Notes under the pieces: model-generated
Database searches by the model: none
Told to the model about the DNA's origin: nothing
What the model saw: only the letters and a program-made list of their open reading frames with translations
Made by a program: the position numbers and the translations under genes
NCBI GenBank assembly: GCA_003212335.1
Contig: QCQA01000007.1
Location: 1-53,084, forward strand
Length of the DNA stretch: 53,084 nt
Origin: SAR86 cluster bacterium AG-447-A08
GTDB lineage: Bacteria; Pseudomonadota; Gammaproteobacteria; Magnimaribacterales; Magnimaribacteraceae
Reading direction: 5' to 3'
Part shown: piece by piece, positions 18,360 to 24,947 of the stretch
Layout: every line of letters begins with the position of its first letter
Position numbering within the stretch: position 1 is the first letter of the stretch

Positions 18360-19091
18360 ATGAAAAAAATTTTATTACTCGGTTTATTTTTAAATGCTTT
18401 CTCTGTCTACGGAGAGGCAATTGTGAATATTGAAGATCAAAGAAATGAAGGAAAAGTTGGTTTCTTTTCCAAGATTGGCTTTCAATTGAGCGGTTCTAGG
18501 GGAAATGAAGATAGAGACTTCTATTCTCTCAATCTAAGACTGGATAACAATACAGAAAATATCGAATCTTTTTTGATTGCTCAAACTTCAGAGAGAAAGA
18601 AGAACGAAATCAAAACATCTGATTCTACTTTTGTGCATGGCAGATTAATTTTCTTAAATAAAACTAGTTTTAGTACCGAGTTTTTTGCTCAACATAGTAA
18701 AAATCCATTTAGAAGTTTCCTTCAAAGAGATGTGATTGGTTTTGGTACAAGAATTAATCTTGATGACTCGACCAAGCTAGGTTTTGGTGTTTTAACGGAA
18801 GATGAAGAGGACTTACAAGGCATAGAAACGGATACGGAGAGGCTCTCTATGTACTTTACCGATAAGTATGAACTAGCTGAAAATATAGATTTGCTTCTTA
18901 CTGCTTATTATCAACCTTCACTTGATGAAACTGATGATTACAAAGCAAGTATTTTGACGGGAGTTAATTTCACGGTAAATGAAAATGTAAGTATTTCACT
19001 TCAATTCAGCAGCTTCTATGACTCGATACCTCCCGAATTTGCTGATAAACAAGACGAGCAAATATCTACAGAATTTTCTTACTCTTTCTAA
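18360..19091 (+). CDS. Outer-membrane beta-barrel protein, DUF481-like
   Basis: A 243-residue protein with a signal peptide (MKKILLLGLFLNAFSVYGEA). Alternating amphipathic strands fill the remainder, and the chain ends in the aromatic FSYSF, the usual outer-membrane barrel signature. The pattern GSRGNEDRDFYSLNLRLD and later short strands resemble DUF481/YdiY-type barrels, though I cannot confirm the family. The start is one base after the cyclase stop, so it is translationally linked to the cyclase. Its stop overlaps the stop of the convergent K+ channel gene by 4 bases. A role in the same surface system as the TPR-barrel and giant protein is inferred from position. Confidence 0.7.
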   Translation: MKKILLLGLFLNAFSVYGEAIVNIEDQRNEGKVGFFSKIGFQLSGSRGNEDRDFYSLNLRLDNNTENIESFLIAQTSERKKNEIKTSDSTFVHGRLIFLNKTSFSTEFFAQHSKNPFRSFLQRDVIGFGTRINLDDSTKLGFGVLTEDEEDLQGIETDTERLSMYFTDKYELAENIDLLLTAYYQPSLDETDDYKASILTGVNFTVNENVSISLQFSSFYDSIPPEFADKQDEQISTEFSYSF

Positions 19092-20131
19092 CTATTTATA
19101 GCCTCTAATTTAGCCTCAATAGCTTGGAATAAAACGGGATGTTCATCGAACAGCTCTTCCAGATCCTCTTTCTTGAGTTGTAAAAGCTTCACTTCTTCAA
19201 GGGTAGTTATGGTCGCGTTTCTGGGATTATTATTTATAAGACCCATTTCTCCAAAATAATCACCCGGCTCTAAAACAATTGGATTTTCTAGTTCAACCTG
19301 TGCTCTACCCGATTCGATAATATACATAGAATCTGCTTCTTCCCCCTTTTCAAAAACAGCTTCATTTGGAGGCAGTAAAACAGCATCTAACTTTTCGTTA
19401 ATCTTACTCAAGGCTTTTATAGGCAGTTCTTCGAATAGAGGTACTTCTAAAATGGCTTCGAAAGTAACCAGAAAGTTTCTTTTTTGCATTTCTTCATAGT
19501 ATGCAGAACCTAGGATTGCAGCAGGCAAAGCAAACATACCAATCCCCAGCAACATCGTTAATGTTCCCAATACCTTACCTAGAGGTGTAATAGGATGTAC
19601 ATCTCCATAACCTACGGTAGTCAAAGTCTCCATACCCCACCAAATTGCCAGAGGTATACTTCCAAATTTATCTGGTTGGGCTTCCCTCTCTACAAAATAC
19701 ATAATGGTAGAAAATAGTAATAGGACAGACAGCACCAAAAAAAGTGAACCTAGTAAACTGTGTCTTTGAACATGAATAGTCTTAAAAAGAGTATTACTAG
19801 GAAGCAATATTCTTGTTCTGCTGAATATATCGAAGAATCTAAAGAGTCTAAAAATTCTTAAATCTAGTATTCCAATGAAATAGAAGTTTATAAGCACTAA
19901 GCTGTCCACCGCATTAAGGAACCCAAGCTGCTTTTCGGTGAAGAATCTATAAATGATTTCTCCCAAGAAAATGACCATAGAGATTTGATAGAAAAGATCT
20001 CCATAAGCCAGAATATTTTGATATTCCCTTAAGTCCATAGATGAAACTATTTGATGAAGGATATTAAGGAATATCAGTGCCCCAATACATTTTTCAAATA
20101 GAGCTCTGGATTTATTGTTTGTGCTTTCCAT
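19088..20131 (-). CDS. Voltage-sensor K+ channel with C-terminal cyclic-nucleotide-binding domain
   Basis: A 347-residue protein. Transmembrane helices cover about residues 13-210, with an S4-like segment (LRIFRLFRFFDIFSRTR). The K+ selectivity filter TTVGYGDV is at about residues 172-179, followed by S6. Residues about 220-345 form a cNMP-binding domain. Its phosphate-binding cassette YFGEMGLINNNPRNATI keeps the Glu and Arg that contact cyclic nucleotides. Length and layout match MloK1-type prokaryotic CNG channels. It converges on the cyclase operon with a 4-base stop overlap, so a cAMP-responsive potassium conductance is plausible. The ligand is inferred. Confidence 0.9.
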   Translation of the reverse strand: MESTNNKSRALFEKCIGALIFLNILHQIVSSMDLREYQNILAYGDLFYQISMVIFLGEIIYRFFTEKQLGFLNAVDSLVLINFYFIGILDLRIFRLFRFFDIFSRTRILLPSNTLFKTIHVQRHSLLGSLFLVLSVLLLFSTIMYFVEREAQPDKFGSIPLAIWWGMETLTTVGYGDVHPITPLGKVLGTLTMLLGIGMFALPAAILGSAYYEEMQKRNFLVTFEAILEVPLFEELPIKALSKINEKLDAVLLPPNEAVFEKGEEADSMYIIESGRAQVELENPIVLEPGDYFGEMGLINNNPRNATITTLEEVKLLQLKKEDLEELFDEHPVLFQAIEAKLEAINS

Positions 20132-20188
20132 AATATAAATTAATTTATTACGACTTCTATAAAGATAAAATTTAACTTTTTAAAAAAA

Positions 20189-21061
20189 CTAGAGAGAGCC
20201 TTTTTCTTTAAGGTGGGTAATTAGCTGTTTATCGTGAGTGGTAACTGCAGAAAAACCTTCTCTTAGAGCTGGTTGCCATCTTGGATTTGATGAACCTACT
20301 ACCTCATCGCCCATTACAGTAACTCTCTGAATAATTCTCTCTCCAACAAAGTCATTAACTACATAGTGTTGGGTACTTCTATTGTCCCACATAGCTATAG
20401 TACCTTCGGTCCAGTGATATCGAACAGTAAATTGAGGTTTGGTTACCCACTTTGTTAGGTAAGACAGTAACATGTCACTTTCTTCAATATTCATCTCAAC
20501 TATTCGTCTTGTGAAGTGTTCATTTACGTAAAGAACTTTCTTTCCTGATACAGGATGCAGTCTAACAACTGGATGTATGGCAGTTTTTTCCGGTTTGCCA
20601 TGAGGTCTTGCGTCATGCAGTGCCGTCAAACCTTCGCAAAGATCTTTGATGGGGTCTGATAGTGCTTCATAGGCAGCATTTAAATTACTCCACATAGTAT
20701 CTCCACCTAATTCGGGACACTTAACCATATGAAGTACCGACATAATGGCAGGTGAATCTTGGAAGGTAATATCGGTATGCCATTCATCAGCAATACCACC
20801 TGTACTTGCTGCTAGTTCGAAAATTTTAGGATGTGTAACTCTCTTATTTTTTAGGTTTGGATGACCTTCCAATTCTCCAAATTTTGCCCCGTACTCTACA
20901 TGCTCATCCTGAGTTATATTCTGTCCTGGAAAGAAAATGACTTTATGCTCTGTTAGAAGTGATTTTATTTCTTCTACTTGGTCATCAGATACCTTTGATA
21001 ATTCGATGCCTGTTATTTCAGCACCTAAAGCAGTCGATATTTGTTTGACCTGCATATTCAT
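20189..21061 (-). CDS. TauD/TfdA family Fe(II)/2-oxoglutarate dioxygenase
   Basis: A 290-residue enzyme that hydroxylates a small substrate using Fe(II), O2 and 2-oxoglutarate. The HxD motif is in EWHTDITF near residue 95. The distal part has AMWDNRSTQHY, whose His is the third iron ligand, and the conserved Arg follows in RIIQRVTVMG. These are the TauD family hallmarks. The substrate is not certain; marine taurine, aromatic-ether and other users all share this fold. The longest frame begins with TTG at 21064, directly after the upstream stop. The ATG at 21061 or 21055 is more likely. It is the last gene of the minus-strand operon with the NTF2-like protein and desaturase. Confidence 0.85.
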   Translation of the reverse strand: MNMQVKQISTALGAEITGIELSKVSDDQVEEIKSLLTEHKVIFFPGQNITQDEHVEYGAKFGELEGHPNLKNKRVTHPKIFELAASTGGIADEWHTDITFQDSPAIMSVLHMVKCPELGGDTMWSNLNAAYEALSDPIKDLCEGLTALHDARPHGKPEKTAIHPVVRLHPVSGKKVLYVNEHFTRRIVEMNIEESDMLLSYLTKWVTKPQFTVRYHWTEGTIAMWDNRSTQHYVVNDFVGERIIQRVTVMGDEVVGSSNPRWQPALREGFSAVTTHDKQLITHLKEKGSL

Positions 21062-21064
21062 CAA

Positions 21065-21430
21065 TTAAGACTCAACATGAAAAAGCTTATTGTAGATTTT
21101 CCACTCTCCATTTGTTTCTAAGAAAGATAGTGTATCCAAGAAAACATGTCCTATGTAACCATCTCTAACTCGCACTGATGCAGTAGATCCAGCAATGTCC
21201 ATAGACACAATCTCTAATAATATTTCTTCTCCGTTCTCTTTAGGTGATGGTTGCTGACTCTCAACAAATTTAGCGAATTGATCTACTGTCATTTCAGCAA
21301 GACCAGTTTCAAGATATCCAGTGATCATTGCATTTGGATAAAATGCTTCTCTAACTTTAGCTGGATCTGATTCGTACATGCTATCAAAATAAAGCTGCAC
21401 TCCTTGTTCAATTTTTTCTTTAACGTCCAC
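21065..21430 (-). CDS. NTF2-like / lumazine-binding-like family protein
   Basis: A 121-residue cystatin-fold (NTF2-like) protein. It shows the family start helix (LYFDSMYESDPAKVREAFYP), the central AMITGYL strand and a final WKIYNKLFH strand. It best matches the putative lumazine-binding (DUF3828-like) group, whose members are enzymes or binding proteins of small hydrophobics. The start is GTG at 21430, with an excellent AGGAGG nine bases upstream; it overlaps the desaturase by 11 bases. The dioxygenase frame begins immediately after its stop. The operon suggests it assists the same pathway as the desaturase and dioxygenase. Confidence 0.75.
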   Translation of the reverse strand: MDVKEKIEQGVQLYFDSMYESDPAKVREAFYPNAMITGYLETGLAEMTVDQFAKFVESQQPSPKENGEEILLEIVSMDIAGSTASVRVRDGYIGHVFLDTLSFLETNGEWKIYNKLFHVES

Positions 21431-22346
21431 CGAAATAGGCCTCCTTAATGTAAGTTACTGGATTCCATCTTAATTTTTCAGGAATATGTTCTGCACCTGG
21501 CATCCCTCTTTCAATCATAAATGGTTTTAAAGCTTCTATTGCTTTAGCTTCATCATAGTGACAAATTCTTGGATACATGTGATGCATTGTATGAATCTGC
21601 ATAGAGTGATTTAAAAATCTAGGCACTCTATTGGTCCAAAATCTTGTGTCTTTGTAACGTCCCTTCTCAAGACCAGAATGAGGAAAGTAAGAGAAAACAA
21701 TTCCAAGATAAGATGTTGCAACTCGTTTAGGTATCCACCAAAGAAGAAGAGTTTCAATTGGATAAAGGACTGCAAGGATTATCTGAGCAAAGTAAAAAAG
21801 AAAAGCCCACGATCCTCCTTTTTCCAAAGCTTCTTTAAACTTAGGATCGTTTTCTTGATGTTTTTCTATAGCCCTCAAAGCTGGGCCTTCATCGTTATAA
21901 GCAATGTTTACATTGACCGCAGCCTCCCACCAATTCTTTGCGTTACCATGAAAAAAATCAGGATCCATATCAGGATCATTTGTATGAGCATGATGTTTTA
22001 AATGAGTGGCCTTTAAAATTTCATGCGACTGAGCCAGTGGAATTACACTGATCTGACCAACCAAATAATCTAACCACTGTAGATTCTTTCTACCTCCGGA
22101 CAAGTGACCATGCTGCCCTGCATGTGAAGGAAGGTAAGCATTACAAGCTGTGAAGAGAGCAATTAAAAAACCTACTAAAAGAGGAATAATGCCCTGTATC
22201 ACAAGTACCCAAGTTGCAATCCAAGTTGTGAACTGCAAAACACCTATAAGGATCATCTCCCATTCGATTCTTCCCATGAAAGTTCTAGCTAGTTTTCTTT
22301 CTGCTTCTATTGAAAGATCTATAGAAGAATTGTTTAACTGATCCAT
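21420..22346 (-). CDS. Membrane fatty acid desaturase
   Basis: A di-iron integral-membrane desaturase/hydroxylase of about 308 residues. Three histidine clusters are visible: SHAGQHGH near residue 75, HLKHHAHTNDPD near 115, and HTMHHMYPR near 260. Several transmembrane helices lie between them. The enzyme inserts a double bond or a hydroxyl into a lipid chain. ATG at 22346 is chosen over the TTG at 22350 because an AAGGG Shine-Dalgarno sits seven bases upstream. It overlaps the small membrane gene upstream by 13 bases and the NTF2-like gene downstream by 11, indicating tight coupling. The actual substrate is unknown; carotenoid-like or fatty acyl chains are both possible. Confidence 0.85.
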   Translation of the reverse strand: MDQLNNSSIDLSIEAERKLARTFMGRIEWEMILIGVLQFTTWIATWVLVIQGIIPLLVGFLIALFTACNAYLPSHAGQHGHLSGGRKNLQWLDYLVGQISVIPLAQSHEILKATHLKHHAHTNDPDMDPDFFHGNAKNWWEAAVNVNIAYNDEGPALRAIEKHQENDPKFKEALEKGGSWAFLFYFAQIILAVLYPIETLLLWWIPKRVATSYLGIVFSYFPHSGLEKGRYKDTRFWTNRVPRFLNHSMQIHTMHHMYPRICHYDEAKAIEALKPFMIERGMPGAEHIPEKLRWNPVTYIKEAYFGGR

Positions 22347-22525
22347 GACCAACCCTTATTTTTTGCAGTTACCCCAAAAGCCAATCCGAGTAGATACCCT
22401 ACTAAAGACATTAATAAATTAGCATCAAATACGTATACAAGTATTGCCCCAAAGATACTTCCCCAAAACAAAAGACCGAACCAAACTAAGGACCACTCTT
22501 CAAGATGTTGAGTTAACCACTCCAT
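22334..22525 (-). CDS. Small membrane protein upstream of desaturase, unknown
   Basis: A 63-residue protein with two hydrophobic helices (WSLVWFGLLFWGSIFGAILVY and LLMSLVGYLLGLAFGVTA) and a short positive tail (KNKGWSW). I do not recognise the family. Its 3' end overlaps the desaturase start by 13 bases, so the two are translationally coupled. It may be a partner or stabiliser of the desaturase in the membrane. This is inferred from position only. Confidence 0.6.
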   Translation of the reverse strand: MEWLTQHLEEWSLVWFGLLFWGSIFGAILVYVFDANLLMSLVGYLLGLAFGVTAKNKGWSWIS

Positions 22526-22575
22526 AATTCCATTTTATCCTTTTAACAGAGCAGCATCAATTTTCAATAATTGCA

Positions 22576-23247
22576 TTAAAACCCATGGAATGTTGCGACC
22601 TCTTCGATAGGTCTGCGCTTAGATATAACTTTGTTTGCAGGAAATTTTTCATCTGGATAACCCATAGCTACACAAATCATAATAATTTGGTTGTCAGGTA
22701 TCTTTGCGTATTTCCTTACCACAGGAGATTGCATGATGCCTTGGCTATTGATGACGGCACCAAGACCTTTTGACCACCCAGCATTCACTAATCCATTGAC
22801 GGCAGCTCCACAATCAAACTTAGAAATATCATCTTCTTTAAGCTCTTCATCAAAAGTGACTATGATTGCTACCGGTGCATCAAATTGTCTGAATCCACGC
22901 AATACCCAATCCTGTCTGCCTTCTTTGTCATCTCTTTCAATCCCCATTTCTTGAAATAATTGTATAGCGATCTCTATTTGTCTTTCTCTATGCTTACCTT
23001 CGTAGCCCAGAGGGGATTTTATTTCTCGAGACGGAGGAACACCTTCCACATTCCTCTTAGTATTCTCACGTCGGATATTATCAAGTACCTCACCTGTAAC
23101 TATATGAAAATGCCATGGCTGCGTGTTCATTGAGGATGGTGCTCTTACAGCCAGTTCTATAACTTCTTTCAGTACTTCCATGGGCACAGGTTTTTCTAAA
23201 AACCCTCTTGTACTTCTTCGACCATTGATTACTTCATGATATTCCAT
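22576..23247 (-). CDS. Nitroreductase family flavoprotein
   Basis: A 223-residue FMN-dependent NAD(P)H oxidoreductase. The N-terminal RRSTRGFLEKPV and the RAPSSMNTQPWHF block (residues about 35-48) bind FMN. The late GYPDEKFPANKVISKRRP block closes the fold. Substrates in this family range from nitroaromatics and quinones to flavin-related compounds, so no specific substrate is claimed. An AGGAAA Shine-Dalgarno precedes the ATG. It is the first gene of a minus-strand run of five genes continuing through the small membrane protein, desaturase, NTF2-like protein and dioxygenase. The 50-base gap to the next gene is the widest in that run up to that point. Confidence 0.85.
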   Translation of the reverse strand: MEYHEVINGRRSTRGFLEKPVPMEVLKEVIELAVRAPSSMNTQPWHFHIVTGEVLDNIRRENTKRNVEGVPPSREIKSPLGYEGKHRERQIEIAIQLFQEMGIERDDKEGRQDWVLRGFRQFDAPVAIIVTFDEELKEDDISKFDCGAAVNGLVNAGWSKGLGAVINSQGIMQSPVVRKYAKIPDNQIIMICVAMGYPDEKFPANKVISKRRPIEEVATFHGF

Positions 23248-23346
23248 TTAATTTCCTATTCTTTTGTTAAAAATATGTCAGAGAGACTTGAAAAATAATT
23301 TTTTGTCTTCAAATAGAGATTATAGAGTCGTTTTGCTAATAATCTT

Positions 23347-23369
23347 GTAAAAAGTGGGCACGCTTTTAC
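23347..23369 (+). other. Hairpin in the gap, 9 bp with bulge
   Basis: GTAAAAAGTG pairs with CGCTTTTAC around the loop GGCA. There is one bulged A, and one base pair is a G-U wobble when transcribed on the plus strand. The wobble means the plus-strand RNA folds better than the minus-strand one. Function unknown. Confidence 0.4.
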
Positions 23370-23527
23370 TTAAAAATTGTAGACGCTCGACTCTCCTTAA
23401 CAAAAAGCTGTCTTGCTGAAAGTTTTAAATAAAAAGGGCATCGATTTATTTTTACACACTCTCAGACGCGCAGCTGTTTTTTTTCAAATAGATTTAAAAA
23501 GTCTCTTTCACTCAAGGATGAGTGGTT

Positions 23528-23548
23528 GATTATGTGGGAACCATAATC
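23528..23548. other. Hairpin GATTATG / CATAATC in the gap
   Basis: A perfect 7-base inverted repeat around the loop tgggaac. It lies 14 bases before the GC-rich hairpin at 23563-23585. It could be a regulator-binding palindrome or part of an RNA structure. No direction can be assigned. Confidence 0.35.
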
Positions 23549-23562
23549 GATTGAGAGGTTGT

Positions 23563-23585
23563 GGTCAGCACAACGCGTGCTGGCC
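23563..23585 (-). terminator. GC-rich hairpin after FKBP stop, possible terminator
   Basis: GGTCAGCAC pairs with GTGCTGGCC around the loop AACGC (9 bp with one G-U wobble on the plus strand). It begins six bases downstream of the FKBP stop on the minus strand. The position suits a transcript end for the four-gene DUF3604 operon. No run of T follows on the minus strand, so it is not a classical intrinsic terminator. Confidence 0.4.
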
Positions 23586-23591
23586 ATTAAC

Positions 23592-24047
23592 CTAATCGAC
23601 AGAAATTAGATCTATATCAAAAGTGATTGTAGAGTTTGGAGGAATACCTGAAGTACCAGTTTCACCATAAGCTAAATCAGGATGAATAAACACTCTCCAA
23701 GAATCACCCTCTTTCATTCTACTCATTGCTTTTTGACAACCGGGAATTAACTGAGATAACACTATAGTTAGAGGCTCGCCTAGTTCTATAGAACTCCAGA
23801 AAACTGTCCCATCAATTAAAGTGCCATGAAAATCAGCTGTAATTGTATTATCTAAGTTAGGCTGCTTACCACTTTGAGAGGATTCCAACACAAGGTACTG
23901 TAGGCCCGGTTCAATCTCTATTACGCCTTGATTTGTTAAGTTAGAGTTCAGAAATTTTTCGCTTTCAATTAGATTATTCATAGATTCATTGTCTTGAGAA
24001 CAAGACAAAATAAGCATTAGAGCTAATATCGTTAATACATTTTTCAT
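23592..24047 (-). CDS. FKBP-type peptidyl-prolyl isomerase lipoprotein
   Basis: A 151-residue lipoprotein. The signal segment LTILALMLILSC ends in a lipobox Cys. A single FKBP domain (residues about 45-151) follows, with ADFHGTLIDGTVF, LSQLIPGCQKAM, PDLAYGETG and GIPPNSTITFDIDLI. These are the expected positions of the FKBP rotamase fold, and the protein should assist folding in the periplasm. A TTG at 24053 opens the longest frame. The ATG at 24047 is preferred, with an AGGA ten bases upstream. It is the last gene of the tight minus-strand operon with DUF3604 and acetoacetate-decarboxylase-like genes. A hairpin follows its stop. Confidence 0.85.
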   Translation of the reverse strand: MKNVLTILALMLILSCSQDNESMNNLIESEKFLNSNLTNQGVIEIEPGLQYLVLESSQSGKQPNLDNTITADFHGTLIDGTVFWSSIELGEPLTIVLSQLIPGCQKAMSRMKEGDSWRVFIHPDLAYGETGTSGIPPNSTITFDIDLISVD

Positions 24048-24053
24048 AAACAA

Positions 24054-24947
24054 TTATCCTTTAAATTCTTCATTCCATCCTTCAGGCTTAAATGCAACTA
24101 TCTTTAAATTAGAGCAGTGCATTTTTAAGTGGGGCTCAAAATTCCAGCTACTCAGCAAACCCCCAAAAAAATCTTCTTCATTATAGATAGATAATGAATC
24201 AGTTACGTCATCCCAAGGCGATAAATACATAGAAGCCGAAAATGCTTGGGTATATCTAGTTTGTTTAGAAACAAAACTCGGGGTATGAGGATTCTGCTTC
24301 GGCGTGATGCATGAACCGGGCTCAGTTAAAGCATCAGCTTCTACAAGCAAATGGTCATTGATGCTTTCGGGACGTTTTAATTTTAATGACATCACCCTCT
24401 TGCCTTGATGTCTCGCTGTAAAAGAAACCATCTCATTTTCTGAATAGTCAAAATCTAAATTTGCCATATCAGGGTGTTTAGGAAAACCCCAAATCTCTCT
24501 TCCCCCTGCAATAGCTGCCTTGGCAGGTAAATCTTTACCTTTTTCTGACGCTCCACAAAGAACTCTGTGACACCAAGTTAAAGTATCAGGTGCATTCACA
24601 TTGTATGAAAAAGCATTTTCAAAAGGTAAGTCGAGTTGAGAAGGTTTGGGTATTACAGGGAAAGAGTACCAAGTTTCAAGGTAAGGATTCACAGTATCTT
24701 TAGAACCACAATCAGTATCTATAAAATTATTACACCAAATTTGTACAGGTACCTCTCCATCTACTGTTACTGGTTGATAGTCTTCGTGCTCAAACTCTCG
24801 AAGAACTTCTGTGAGATTTGCACTACCGTAGATAATTACATTTGAGCTGGTAAGCCTTAATGGTATTCGGTTTATAGTTCCATCAGAAGCAAGATAAGAA
24901 TCTGTTTGATTCCATTGCTCAAACCATTCTTGATCTAATAATTTCAT
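24054..24947 (-). CDS. Acetoacetate decarboxylase-like protein
   Basis: A 297-residue protein of the acetoacetate decarboxylase superfamily. The motif AGGREIWGFPKHPDMANL at about residue 150 matches the family segment GRELYGFPK with its reactive lysine region. FVSKQTRYTQAF and a C-terminal LKIVAFKPEG fit the barrel. Family members decarboxylate beta-keto acids or act as aldolase/cyclase-like Schiff-base enzymes. The substrate here is unknown. Its start overlaps the DUF3604 gene by ATGA (24944-24947), so the two proteins are made together. The next gene, FKBP, follows within a few bases. A catabolic pathway for a complex organic compound is suggested by context. Confidence 0.7.
   Translation of the reverse strand: MKLLDQEWFEQWNQTDSYLASDGTINRIPLRLTSSNVIIYGSANLTEVLREFEHEDYQPVTVDGEVPVQIWCNNFIDTDCGSKDTVNPYLETWYSFPVIPKPSQLDLPFENAFSYNVNAPDTLTWCHRVLCGASEKGKDLPAKAAIAGGREIWGFPKHPDMANLDFDYSENEMVSFTARHQGKRVMSLKLKRPESINDHLLVEADALTEPGSCITPKQNPHTPSFVSKQTRYTQAFSASMYLSPWDDVTDSLSIYNEEDFFGGLLSSWNFEPHLKMHCSNLKIVAFKPEGWNEEFKG

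Larger units (their letters stand above)
23248..23591. other. 344-base non-coding gap with three hairpins
   Basis: This is the only stretch over 300 bases with no gene. Three inverted repeats are visible, at 23347-23369, 23528-23548 and 23563-23585, the last lying 6 bases after the FKBP stop codon. On the minus strand, towards the nitroreductase, TATAAT lies in CGACTCTATAATC and TACAAT in GCGTCTACAAT; the latter has a TTGTTA 17 bases upstream. These are possible promoters for the nitroreductase operon. No open frame of note was seen. A structured small RNA is possible but not shown. Confidence 0.5.
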
